This document shows, in pieces, positions 1 through 8,620 of a DNA stretch of 64,000 nucleotides (positions are counted from its first letter, which is position 1; each line of letters begins with the position of its first letter). The notes below the pieces were generated by a model that saw nothing but the letters and a program-made list of their open reading frames with translations, did no database searches and had not been told where the DNA came from. Origin of the DNA: Paenibacillus xylanexedens (GTDB lineage Bacteria > Bacillota > Bacilli > Paenibacillales > Paenibacillaceae); the NCBI RefSeq assembly GCF_007676705.1, contig NZ_VEBF01000003.1, positions 706,691-770,690 of the forward strand, given 5' to 3'. The position numbers and the translations under genes were made by a program.

Positions 1-150
1 CATCGCCTGCTGTGTGTTATCTGCCAGTGAGGTGAAGTCCAGATTGGCTCCGGCTGTCTCCCGCGCATCCATCCAGATCTGGTATCCCAGCACCAGATTG
101 AGCAGCAGAAAGGCATAGATCAACACATTTTTCGCCCGTCCCCAATCCAA
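1..150 (-). CDS. yycI: YycI (WalI), N-terminal 50 codons, cut by the window edge
   Basis: This is the start of the WalK-associated membrane protein YycI, which with YycH restrains the WalK sensor kinase at the membrane. The reading frame begins MDWGRAKNVLIYAFLLLN, a short basic N-terminus followed by one membrane segment (about residues 8-25), as is typical of YycI. The TTG start at 150 is chosen because a GGAGG ribosome site lies 8 bases upstream; an in-frame GTG slightly upstream overlaps that site. It follows yycH in the expected order, but a 274-base spacer with a long palindrome separates them. The rest of the gene lies left of the window. Confidence 0.85.
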   Translation of the reverse strand, partial: MDWGRAKNVLIYAFLLLNLVLGYQIWMDARETAGANLDFTSLADNTQQAM

Positions 151-265
151 AACATCCACCTCCTTCAGTTAACTGGCTGAAATACTTTCTCAAATTGCCT
201 ACCCTTCCACCGGAACTAGCCGTTTACTAGCCTTTGAACTTAAAGCTATACGACAACGGAGAGGG

Positions 266-373
266 CAGAAATAACCTGAAGAAGCGGAGCGTTCGCCTTT
301 ACCAACAGATTTCCCCCCTTATTAAAGGGAGTTCAAGAAATCTGGGGGTAACAGCGATCGGAAGGTTATTCTG
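266..373. repeat. Long imperfect palindrome between yycH and yycI
   Basis: Paired arms run inward from both ends: CAGAAATAACCT at 266-277 against AGGTTATTCTG at 363-373, CGTTCGC near 290 against GCGATCG near 354, TTACC against GGTAA, and CAGATTTC (306-313) against GAAATCTG (338-345), closing on a small CCCTT/AAGGG hairpin. Weaker pairing may continue outward to about 225 and 405. Transcribed as part of the wal operon, it would fold into one long stem. No coding frame is convincing here. It resembles a dispersed intergenic repeat, but only one copy is visible in this window. Confidence 0.6.
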
Positions 374-424
374 CACGCGTAGTGATAAAGTACAGCTACT
401 CTTTGGTTCAATGACTATAACCCA

Positions 425-1705
425 TCAAGATACGGTAGTCTCCTCACCATTGCCAAAGCGGATCACCCAGACCGGAATCAGCTTCAGCCCGTCCTCAATC
501 GTAGAAGGGCGATATGCCGGGTACACGTCCACCACCTGACGATTCTCACCTGCTACCTTTTTGATCAGAGCCTGGAGCTTCTCCCCGCCTGGCAATTTGA
601 CTGATTTCTTCGTCTCTGCGCCTTCGTTCAGGTATTCCAGCGATCGTTCGTAGCTGGATACCGTCTCCTGCTGCATCTCCATGCTGATCGTTCCGAAGCG
701 GAACTGCATGGAATCCATAATTGGATAGCTGCCGTAGTACTGCTGGAATTCAAGCTGTGTCTTGCTGTCAGCGGTCTCCAGCATCATGCGCGACCTGCCT
801 TTCCAGCCGCCATGCTGGTTCACAAAATCAACCGCAGACAGTGCATCCTTCGCGGGATCAATCTGTCCCGCAGGCGGTGCGGCTGGGTCGGTATAGCTGA
901 TCCAGCGTTGTTCCTGTTTTACCTGCAGACTACGTTTACTGTCCGTGTAGATCTCCGACCCGTCTTTTTCCCGTATGTTCCGGGTCATGCTTGGATCGAA
1001 GAACAGACTGCGTTGCATCTGCTCAACCGTGAACTGACCTGTCGGCACATCTGCTTCAATCGTCTCTAGAGCTTCCGCCGGGATATAATACCCGCCGTCC
1101 ATCAGTGTATATGGCGTCCAGTTCGTACCGAAGTCGACATGCTGCTGCACGTCCTGTACCGTCAAGTCCGCCTGAGTTGCTTCGTATACCACATCTCCCT
1201 TGGCGCTGAAGAACAGCGCATGGGCCTTCGTCTCATTTTTAGCTGTATAGATCGAGATTCGGTTAATGGTCTCCCCTTGGAACAAGGAATCTGTTCCCAG
1301 TCTCATCACCCGCTGTAACAATGCTACGGGGATACCTTCTTTGAACGATAGCTCAAAACCAGGATTCTCCTTGCGAATCTGATCCCAATTCACCGATTGC
1401 ACACTACGGCGCTGAAAATCATCGAACGCTCGCCCCTGTAACCTTGAATAGATCAACTGATAGAACGTATTGCCAGGGTAAAACACCGTATGTTTATCCT
1501 CGCCCAGATGAATAATCATCTGATCGGGGAAGATCAATTCTTCAATATTGCGTTCCTGACCCATATTTTCCGTCTTCACATAGTTCGTCTCTGACGTCAC
1601 AATGGAATCCCCGCCTCCGGGCAAACGGTAGATCAGAAAATAACTCTGAACCAGACTAGCTACAACAAGGGCAGCAAGCACCAAGGATTTAATCCGTTCC
1701 TTCAC
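425..1705 (-). CDS. yycH: YycH (WalH), regulator of WalK
   Basis: YycH is a membrane-anchored extracytoplasmic protein that acts with YycI on the WalK histidine kinase. The protein has a single N-terminal membrane segment (roughly residues 5-22) and a long extracytoplasmic region, and is about the usual family length (426 residues). It lies directly after walK with overlapping ends, so the two are translationally coupled. I prefer the GTG at 1705 because an AAGGGGG ribosome site sits 8 bases before it; a second GTG at 1714 lies almost on top of that site. The identification rests on position and architecture more than on strongly conserved residues. Confidence 0.85.
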   Translation of the reverse strand: MKERIKSLVLAALVVASLVQSYFLIYRLPGGGDSIVTSETNYVKTENMGQERNIEELIFPDQMIIHLGEDKHTVFYPGNTFYQLIYSRLQGRAFDDFQRRSVQSVNWDQIRKENPGFELSFKEGIPVALLQRVMRLGTDSLFQGETINRISIYTAKNETKAHALFFSAKGDVVYEATQADLTVQDVQQHVDFGTNWTPYTLMDGGYYIPAEALETIEADVPTGQFTVEQMQRSLFFDPSMTRNIREKDGSEIYTDSKRSLQVKQEQRWISYTDPAAPPAGQIDPAKDALSAVDFVNQHGGWKGRSRMMLETADSKTQLEFQQYYGSYPIMDSMQFRFGTISMEMQQETVSSYERSLEYLNEGAETKKSVKLPGGEKLQALIKKVAGENRQVVDVYPAYRPSTIEDGLKLIPVWVIRFGNGEETTVS

Positions 1706-3539
1706 GGTGCTCACCCCCTTTCTCGCGCATCGGCAGCGTGAACGTCACTGTCGTGCCCACGTCTACCTCAGACTCCAGAGAGATGCTTCCATCATGTGCC
1801 TTCACAATTTCCCGGGCAATGGACAGTCCCAGCCCTGTGCCTCCCATACTGCGGGAACGAGCCTTGTCCACCCGATAAAACCGCTCAAAAATGCGATCCA
1901 GATCACGCTGTGGGATACCCATTCCGGTATCCGATACCGAGATGGCAAGTGTGTGTTCATCACTCCGTCTAGCCGCAATCGTAATGGTGCCACCTTCCAA
2001 TGTATATTTCAGCGCATTGGACACGACATTATCCAGCACCTGATCAATCTGGTCCCGATCCAGTGGAACAGCCGGAATATCATTCTCCACAGATAACACA
2101 GGCTGAATATCCTTCTGATGCATCTGGAACGAGAATCGATCCGCCACTTCCTCCAGCATTTCCAGAATGTCAGTTGGCTGTTTACGTAGCATGGCCTCTT
2201 TGGAATCAAGCCGCGACAAGTGTAGCAGATCCGTAACCAGTCGTATCATTCGCTCCGTCTCGTTCTGAATAACACCAACGAAACGACCGGCAAGCTGCGG
2301 GTCTTCCAGTGCACCGTCATCCAGCGCTTCCGCGTAACTCTTGATCGTAGTCAGTGGTGTACGCAGTTCATGGGATACATTGGCCACGAATTCACGCCGG
2401 GATGCTTCAAGCTCTTCCTGCTCGGTGACATCCTGAAGTACGGCAATCGTTCCCGTGATCCCCCGTTCACGTCGATGAACCGGTGTGAACGTCATCCGAA
2501 TGACCACAGGCTCTTCTTGTCCTGCAGGTGCAATCTGCAGCAAAGTTGAACCTGTGAAACCACTGGCGAGGGCTTCCGCATCCTCTGGATCAATGCCGAG
2601 TAATATGGCAAAATGTCTTCCTTCAATATCCGCGGGATGCATACCCAGAATGCTGCTGGCACGACGGTTTACGAGAATGACTTTACCGTACTCATCCGTA
2701 GCCACCACACCATCACTCATATTCGTCAGAATGGAGGTCAACTTCTCCTTCTCCTCTTCATTCAGTGAAAGTGCATCCCGAAGCCGGCTGGTCATATAGT
2801 TAAAAGCCCGACTGAGCTGACCAATCTCATCCGTGCCATATACAGGTGTCTGCTGATCAAAGTTACCTTCTGCGACCGCTGTCGCTCTCCGAGTCACTTC
2901 TTTAATCGGCTGCGTAATCGTATGGGACAGGATCACGCCAAGCACCGCCGTTAACACCAAGGCAATCAGAATGCCGGAAATAAAGATTTTGTTGATTCCC
3001 TCCATCGTGGAATATAGCTCGTTCATGGATGCGGCGATGTAGACCGCGCCAATGATTTTGCCGCCGGACAGCACCGGCTTGGCGACGACCTTTTTGCGAA
3101 CATTATCCTCGTCCACGATATATTCCTCATTGTCCCGAATGCCTTGCAGCGCACGGCTGACTACGGTCTGGGTGTTTTTGCGACCCACATAGTCCGAATG
3201 TGAACTTAGCGAGGTCGTGAGTACCTTGCCGCTGGCATCCAGCACCTGAATCTCCGCACCGTTAATGTTGAACAGATTATTCACCAGCACACGCAGATTT
3301 TCCGTTTTGTCCTCGCCAGCCTCTGCTTCTCCACCCGCCATCGTCTCCCCCACGAGAACCGACAGCATCTCCGCACGCGCCTGCAAGTCTTCCGTAAAGT
3401 TGCTCGTCAGCGAGTTCTTCATCGCGCTCACAAAATAAACGCCGATCAATTGCATCGCAATCAGAATCAGCAGTACATAGATAATTATCAATTTCGCCTG
3501 AATCGTTCGGAAGAACGAGAATCGCGCGAATCGGCCCAT
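1689..3539 (-). CDS. walK: Sensor histidine kinase WalK (YycG)
   Basis: WalK is the membrane sensor kinase of the essential cell-wall homeostasis system and phosphorylates WalR. Order of parts: membrane segment at about 15-38, extracytoplasmic sensor region to about 185, second membrane segment at about 187-205, HAMP (about 206-257), PAS (about 265-370), the HisKA box VSHELRTPLTT with phospho-acceptor His390, the ATPase N-box DNVVSNALKYT (Asn504 region), the DTGMGIP loop (about 537) and GGTGLGLSI. Its length (616 residues) is normal. The start ATG shares one base with the end of walR, so the genes are coupled. Confidence 0.97.
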   Translation of the reverse strand: MGRFARFSFFRTIQAKLIIIYVLLILIAMQLIGVYFVSAMKNSLTSNFTEDLQARAEMLSVLVGETMAGGEAEAGEDKTENLRVLVNNLFNINGAEIQVLDASGKVLTTSLSSHSDYVGRKNTQTVVSRALQGIRDNEEYIVDEDNVRKKVVAKPVLSGGKIIGAVYIAASMNELYSTMEGINKIFISGILIALVLTAVLGVILSHTITQPIKEVTRRATAVAEGNFDQQTPVYGTDEIGQLSRAFNYMTSRLRDALSLNEEEKEKLTSILTNMSDGVVATDEYGKVILVNRRASSILGMHPADIEGRHFAILLGIDPEDAEALASGFTGSTLLQIAPAGQEEPVVIRMTFTPVHRRERGITGTIAVLQDVTEQEELEASRREFVANVSHELRTPLTTIKSYAEALDDGALEDPQLAGRFVGVIQNETERMIRLVTDLLHLSRLDSKEAMLRKQPTDILEMLEEVADRFSFQMHQKDIQPVLSVENDIPAVPLDRDQIDQVLDNVVSNALKYTLEGGTITIAARRSDEHTLAISVSDTGMGIPQRDLDRIFERFYRVDKARSRSMGGTGLGLSIAREIVKAHDGSISLESEVDVGTTVTFTLPMREKGGEHREGTD

Positions 3540-4261
3540 TATATCCCCACGCTTTTGGCACTGCGCACGAGATAACCGAGCCCGCGGCGTGTCAGAATCG
3601 TTTCCGGTTTGCTTGGATTCTCCTCAATCTTCTCACGCAGACGACGGATCGTGACATCCACGGTACGTACATCGCCGAAATATTCATATCCCCATACCGC
3701 TTGCAGTAGATGTTCCCGTGTCATAACCTTGCCGGAATGCTTCGCCATATAATAGAGAAGTTCATATTCACGGTGGGTCAGATCGAGGGGTTCTCCGCCT
3801 TTGTAAGCCGTATACATGTCCATATCAAAAGCCAGATCAAACAGTCGCATGACCTGCTTCTCCTCGTCTTCCGGCGCTTCTGCCGTAATCGCAAGCTTTT
3901 GCCGTCTGCGCATCTGTGCCTTCACCCGTGCCAGCAGCTCACGCGTACTGAATGGCTTCGTTACGTAATCATCCGCACCCAGTTCCAGCCCGAGCACCTT
4001 GTCGATCTCGCCATCTTTGGCGGTAAGCATGATGATCGGCATCTCCAGATGAGCTCGCACCTCACGACAGACATCCATACCATCCTTGCCCGGGAGCATC
4101 AGATCCAGCAGCATCAGATCCGGTTTCTCGGATAACGCCAATTCAACTGCACGAATGCCATCAAATGCACAGATGACCTCGTACCCCTCTTTTTCCAAAT
4201 TAAATTTCAGAATGTCCGCGATGGGCTGCTCATCGTCCACCACCAAAATCTTCCCCTGCAT
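3539..4261 (-). CDS. walR: Response regulator WalR (YycF)
   Basis: WalR is an OmpR-family transcription factor controlling autolysins and cell-wall genes. The receiver domain (1-120) shows the acidic pair Asp9-Asp10, phospho-acceptor Asp53 in LLDLMLPG and the conserved lysine in YVTKPF. The C-terminal winged helix contains LTHREYELLYYMAKHSGK and VWGYEYFGDVRTVDVTIRRL, very like B. subtilis WalR. It is the first gene of the walR-walK-yycH-yycI operon. A likely target, an M23 endopeptidase with a matching WalR box, lies immediately upstream on the same strand. Confidence 0.97.
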   Translation of the reverse strand: MQGKILVVDDEQPIADILKFNLEKEGYEVICAFDGIRAVELALSEKPDLMLLDLMLPGKDGMDVCREVRAHLEMPIIMLTAKDGEIDKVLGLELGADDYVTKPFSTRELLARVKAQMRRRQKLAITAEAPEDEEKQVMRLFDLAFDMDMYTAYKGGEPLDLTHREYELLYYMAKHSGKVMTREHLLQAVWGYEYFGDVRTVDVTIRRLREKIEENPSKPETILTRRGLGYLVRSAKSVGI

Positions 4262-4461
4262 CGGCTGAATTCACCCCTATATCCCGCTTAATCGGCGTTA
4301 GCGTGTCTATATCTCTCTTTGTATGTTTAGCTCTTAGTAAGCCTCGTTAATTGGTTCTTCTAGTTTGTTGTTTATACTCTCTAGTTTAACATACCTGAAG
4401 CACCGTCACATCCCGATCCGGGGCTTGGAAGGTCTTTCATCTGAAAATATTTTACAGCAGC

Positions 4462-4493
4462 AAAAAACAAGGCCGGCATCATAGCCAACCTTG
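4462..4493 (-). terminator. Terminator of the M23 endopeptidase gene
   Basis: On the minus strand a 10-pair stem (CAAGGTTGGC against GCCGGCCTTG, two G-U pairs) is followed by a run of T. It lies just after the stop at 4512 and separates this gene from walR. The 4262-4440 stretch before walR is otherwise AT-rich with no gene. Confidence 0.85.
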
Positions 4494-4511
4494 CTCTCAC
4501 TTTACCCTATA

Positions 4512-6044
4512 TTAGTTCAAATACGTCATCGGATTCTCGGCTGTGCCGTTCTTCAGGATCTCGAAGTGCAGATGTGTCCCGGTCGAGCGACCTGTGTTAC
4601 CCATAACGCCGATGCTCTCCCCTTTTTCAACCACTTGTCCAACCTTCACACCGATACTATCCAGATGACCATACAATGTTTCGTATCCATTACGATGGTT
4701 AATAATGATGACATTGCCATAACCACTCTTCTGCCCTGCAAAAGTAACCACGCCTTCATCGGCTGACTTCACATCCCGGTTACCTACCAGATCGACCCCT
4801 TTGTGCTGACGACCCCAACGCTGTCCGAAGCTGCTACTCATCGTTGCATTCGATACAGGCCAAGCAAATTCACCCGTGCCTTCACCAACGACTTTTGTTC
4901 CACTTAGAACGACTTCAGTTACGGCGGCTTTGATCACTTCCTGGCCAAGCCATTCCTCCTGAACAACTTCACCATTTTCTTTTGTGATACGGTATTGCAT
5001 GCTTTTCAATCCACTTTGTCCAGGACGCACGACTTTGGTTGTTCCTGCTTTCAGTTCAGCACTTTTTCGAACCTCTACTTGCGGTTTAATCTCAATCTGT
5101 TCAACCACTTGTTCAACCGATTTAACGGTAACAGCTGGCTTAGGCACGGTCAGGGTCAGTTCGTCTCCGATTTGCAGTGACGTTTCCTTGATGCCCGGAT
5201 TATTTTTGAGAATCTCGCTTTGTGTAATTTCATACTTGGTAGCGATCGAAGAGATCGTATCTCCTTCACGAACCACATAAGTTACAGGCGCGTCTTTACC
5301 AACGGTTAATGCTTTAACCGCCTCGGACACATCCCATATTTTGTTTGGATCAGCCTTCACCACATCCGTCGCTACATCTTCCTTGATACCTACTGACTTC
5401 AGGGTTGTGCTCGGTCCCTCGTCTTTCTTCGAGGAATTAGCCGATACCGACTTCGTCTTCAGCGAACTTCGCACAGCCGATGCCGATATGTATTTGCTTT
5501 GCACTTGTTCTAGGATTGCATCCGCTGTTGCCTGATCCTTCACAATGCCAATGACTTCACCGTCTACCTTAAGCTCCACACCTTTGGCGTAAGCAGTCAG
5601 CATGTCGCCCAGTTTATCCAGCGTTTCATCGCTGTTCACTTCAGGCTTGTATGCTTTTACCGTTTCGGTCGTGATACCATCCGTGTTCAGCACCATCTCT
5701 GCATCCGGATATTTATGTTGATATTCCTCAGTTTTGTCTGTAAACAGTTGTTGTAGTTGTGCTTCATCTGCAATGGTACCAATCTCGCTACCTTTGACCA
5801 TTACTTTATAGTACGGCACGGTGTTTGCAGTAACATATTGTTTGCCTGCGAATCCGATCGATGCTGCGATGAACACACCGCATGCTGCTGTAATGATCCA
5901 TTTGCGCGAGGCCAGAACGCGCTTCTTATTCACACTGAAGGTGGACATGCTCATGTTGTTTTTGTCTTCGGCCGTCCGGTGTTCCCCGGATTGTTCGTGT
6001 ACCCGGTCTTTGCCCGGTTGGCGTATGCCTCTGAAACCTTTCAT
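4512..6044 (-). CDS. Membrane-anchored M23 endopeptidase with LysM and G5 domains
   Basis: This is a predicted cell-wall hydrolase acting outside the membrane on peptidoglycan cross-links. A basic cytoplasmic tail of about 48 residues precedes one membrane segment (49-66). A LysM domain follows (about 254-300, VVREGDTISSIATKYEIT), then a G5 domain (about 303-383) and a C-terminal M23 domain (393-505). Zinc and catalytic residues are visible: His414 and Asp418 in HKGVD, His460 in YGH, and HLH at 491-493. The start is supported by AAGGAG six bases before the ATG. The nearby WalR box suggests control by WalR. Confidence 0.93.
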   Translation of the reverse strand: MKGFRGIRQPGKDRVHEQSGEHRTAEDKNNMSMSTFSVNKKRVLASRKWIITAACGVFIAASIGFAGKQYVTANTVPYYKVMVKGSEIGTIADEAQLQQLFTDKTEEYQHKYPDAEMVLNTDGITTETVKAYKPEVNSDETLDKLGDMLTAYAKGVELKVDGEVIGIVKDQATADAILEQVQSKYISASAVRSSLKTKSVSANSSKKDEGPSTTLKSVGIKEDVATDVVKADPNKIWDVSEAVKALTVGKDAPVTYVVREGDTISSIATKYEITQSEILKNNPGIKETSLQIGDELTLTVPKPAVTVKSVEQVVEQIEIKPQVEVRKSAELKAGTTKVVRPGQSGLKSMQYRITKENGEVVQEEWLGQEVIKAAVTEVVLSGTKVVGEGTGEFAWPVSNATMSSSFGQRWGRQHKGVDLVGNRDVKSADEGVVTFAGQKSGYGNVIIINHRNGYETLYGHLDSIGVKVGQVVEKGESIGVMGNTGRSTGTHLHFEILKNGTAENPMTYLN

Positions 6045-6151
6045 GATTCTCTCCTTTTCAGCACTTCTCAGTTCGCATTTCTGTCAAGACATCACCCATC
6101 GTGTCTGTCCCATGCTCGTTGATAATTGTATTGGGTGTCCGCAAAATAAGG

Positions 6152-6226
6152 ACTTTAGCTGCGCTCGTAAAAGTGTCAAAATTTTAACCTTTTATCACAC
6201 CCGTATACTTTAACACAGGTTTTACA
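6152..6226 (-). promoter_or_regulatory. WalR-type box and promoter of the M23 gene
   Basis: The minus strand carries TGTAAA-ACCTG-TGTTAA (6210-6226), a perfect match to the WalR consensus TGTWAH-N5-TGTWAH. Downstream lie TTGACA (6174-6179), a 16-base spacer and TAAAGT (6152-6157), a plausible sigma-A promoter. The box would lie upstream of the -35, consistent with activation. The remainder of 6045-6409 shows no gene. Confidence 0.65.
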
Positions 6227-6409
6227 CTCATTTCAACTGTACACGTCACACCACAAAGCCACGCCCCGCTTGGTTTCCCTGAATTATCCATAAGATGGCC
6301 CGACTGGTCCATCACCCATTATGCCTCAACATCGGCTGTACTATGTGCTTTTATTCGCAATTTAAGACTAGGTTCTAAGACCCAGTGAAATATGCTTTAT
6401 TTTTCATAA

Positions 6410-6454
6410 AAATACAAATAAAATCCCCTACCAGATCAACTCTGATAAGGGATT
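6410..6454 (-). terminator. Terminator of the methyltransferase gene
   Basis: A 14-pair stem (AATCCCTTATCAGA against TCTGGTAGGGGATT, two G-U pairs, 5-base loop) is followed on the minus strand by TTTTATTT. It lies about 75 bases past the methyltransferase stop. Confidence 0.85.
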
Positions 6455-6530
6455 ACGTAAACTATCTATTCGTGGTTTATCTTAAACTCGATTTCATCTC
6501 ATGCCTCAAAAGAAATTAACTTTCAAGTCT

Positions 6531-7340
6531 CTACTCTTTAACTGCAAGAATTACAAATCGCTTTTGCTGTACTTCCCAGAATCCATTTTGCTCCATCTCG
6601 ATATGAATATCCATCAATGGCTCTCGGAACTGGTCTACCTTGAAATCAGGAACTTGCCACGGGATGGTCTTCAGATAATATACCAGTGCGCCTATATCAT
6701 AGAACCGCTGTGTAGGGGCTGCTTCGCGTTGCTCTATAATACGGAATCCACACTGTTCCAGCTGAAGAAAAGCACGTTCCAGTTCCCATCCAGCGTAGTC
6801 CACTGGCATAGGTATGCCAAGTCGATCATTGATCTCCCGGCAATCTGACCAGCCTACCTGTTGGGTTAGAAACAGTCCTCCTACAGATAGAATCCGCCTA
6901 ACTTCCTTTTCATCATACGATTCGTGCCGATTAAGAATCAGATCGAACTCCCCATCTTCGAAAGGCAGTTGCGAATCATCCGTCACAGGAAATACCTTCA
7001 CACCGAGCGGCTGCAAACGTTCCTCTGCAATCGGTATATTCGGGAGATATCCTTCAGTCGCACATGTGTACGGAGGAAGCGGAAGTAGTCTGGACAGCAT
7101 TTCTCCTCCACCAGTTCCCATGTCGAGCATTCGATCTGTCTGATTCAACAATCGGCGCGCCATCGTTCCATAGGACCAAGGCAACATTCCGCTCTGGAGT
7201 CGGTCACTCCCGGTTACATAGCTAAAATCCCAACCGCTAAATGGCTGATCGGCCTCTTGCAGACCTTGCTCGAATCTCTCTTTTGCTGCCTCGGTAATCT
7301 TTTTTACTGACGATTCTGACTTCGAATGATATAAGTTCAT
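6531..7340 (-). CDS. Class I SAM-dependent methyltransferase
   Basis: A predicted cytoplasmic methyltransferase of 269 residues; the substrate is unknown. The SAM-binding motif I appears as LDMGTGGGEML, followed by an acidic end of the second strand (CATEGY) and a motif with FDLILNRHESYDEKEVRRIL. Similar proteins act on small molecules or RNA, and nothing here decides which. The ATG at 7340 is preferred: GGAGG lies 11 bases upstream, and a longer frame would begin at a TTG inside that ribosome site. It is a single gene with its own terminator, flanked by unrelated genes. Confidence 0.8.
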   Translation of the reverse strand: MNLYHSKSESSVKKITEAAKERFEQGLQEADQPFSGWDFSYVTGSDRLQSGMLPWSYGTMARRLLNQTDRMLDMGTGGGEMLSRLLPLPPYTCATEGYLPNIPIAEERLQPLGVKVFPVTDDSQLPFEDGEFDLILNRHESYDEKEVRRILSVGGLFLTQQVGWSDCREINDRLGIPMPVDYAGWELERAFLQLEQCGFRIIEQREAAPTQRFYDIGALVYYLKTIPWQVPDFKVDQFREPLMDIHIEMEQNGFWEVQQKRFVILAVKE

Positions 7341-7633
7341 GTTCAATAAAACCTCCAATTAGTGTATTCATAAACCCAGATACATCGTATCTCTTGAATG
7401 CACCCTATGAACGGAGGTCCACGAATTGGACTCGAGGTTTCTGCAATATTGCAAAACCGTTTTTATATGTCGTGTTCTTTACCTTTATACTTCATACAAT
7501 GTTCCCTCCTGAATAGGCTATACAATTTCCAGTATTTATATAAATAAATTATATTCAATCGCCATCGACAAGTCCATTACAATATGAATCAGGCGATACC
7601 CGTCTATGAGCACGCCTGCTTTACCTATTTATC

Positions 7634-8395
7634 TTACTCTGTCTGCAGTACTTCCATCAGGTTGTCGTACTCTTCACTGGTCAGATACTTCGAGATCACC
7701 TGTTCAATCTCACGAAGTTCCTGTTCCGTTAAGCCACCTTCCATCGCACCAGAGATCTGCTGCATTTCTTTCTGCGGCAGTTTATTCATGAGCAAACTGA
7801 AGATCTTCTCTTTCTCCTCTACGGGCAGCTTATCCTTCGCACCTGTGATGTCATCTGGTGATACTACAATGGCATCATTGCCTGAAGAAGCGCCACCGCT
7901 TGCGGTTCCGTTTCCTGCAGCTGAGCCACTACCCTCTGCTGTTCCTGAACCGCTCCCTGTGCCTGTATCCGTCCCTGTGCCTGCACTTGTGTCTGAGTTA
8001 GATCCTCCAGCCGAATCTGTACCTGAGCCTTCTCCTTCACCCTCGCCTGAGCCGCTCCCCTGGGATGCACTGTTGCCTGCATCTACGCCAGATTCACCGC
8101 TCTCCGAACCGTTACCCATGACCGAGACGGCATCTTCCGGAACACGTTCTTCTTCTGTTCCTGCTGGTTGATCTATCGTTCCATTTCCCGGCTTATTCCC
8201 CTCGTTGGTTTTCCCACCTAAGGCTCCCTGAAACATAGCCGTTAATCCCATAGGTTGACCTTCCCACTGAATGTTAAAACTCGCGAGTAGCGATTTCGCA
8301 TATGACTGTACAATTAATCCAGTCGTGAGCAGTGTCAGTGAACTGACCAGCAACACCGTTAGCATGATTTTGACAAACCACACAAGCAACTTCAT
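7634..8395 (-). CDS. Membrane-anchored protein with a long Gly/Ser-rich linker, function unknown
   Basis: I do not recognise a family. The 253-residue protein has one N-terminal membrane segment (about 5-28). A low-complexity stretch follows (about 65-165) made almost entirely of Gly, Ser, Thr, Asn, Asp and Glu. The C-terminal part (about 175-253) is predicted helical and acidic, containing EEKEKIFSLLMNKLPQKE and LTEQELREIEQVISKYL. The shape suggests a helical domain held away from the membrane on a flexible tether, outside the cell if the N-terminus is an uncleaved signal anchor. It lies between the methyltransferase and purA. The repeat-rich DNA makes the linker length likely to vary between strains. 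Confidence 0.75.
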   Translation of the reverse strand: MKLLVWFVKIMLTVLLVSSLTLLTTGLIVQSYAKSLLASFNIQWEGQPMGLTAMFQGALGGKTNEGNKPGNGTIDQPAGTEEERVPEDAVSVMGNGSESGESGVDAGNSASQGSGSGEGEGEGSGTDSAGGSNSDTSAGTGTDTGTGSGSGTAEGSGSAAGNGTASGGASSGNDAIVVSPDDITGAKDKLPVEEKEKIFSLLMNKLPQKEMQQISGAMEGGLTEQELREIEQVISKYLTSEEYDNLMEVLQTE

Positions 8396-8508
8396 TCCGT
8401 TCTCTCCCTCCGATTATCCCACCCGTCTAGCATGCGCATGTCGGGGTCTGTGACTCTACTGTTAACCAGTATTGACGGAAATCTCGGGATTATATCCGAA
8501 AAACATAC

Positions 8509-8550
8509 AAAAAAACCTCCAGTCATTGCTATAAAAGCAACAACTGAAGG
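8509..8550 (-). terminator. Terminator of purA
   Basis: A 14-pair stem with three G-U pairs (8516-8550) and a TTTTAT-type loop is followed by seven T on the minus strand. It lies about 70 bases after the purA stop. Confidence 0.9.
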
Positions 8551-8620
8551 CTTTACCTGCCTGAGTGGGCAGTCTATCCTATTTTATAATCCAAGAAATA
8601 TGATCACTCTAAGTGTTGAA

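Noticed and set aside
7584..8171. 195-codon plus-strand frame opposite the Ser/Gly-rich protein, itself full of Pro, Ser and Leu
   Set aside because: It is the mirror of low-complexity DNA; the minus-strand protein has a membrane anchor and a plausible C-terminal domain.
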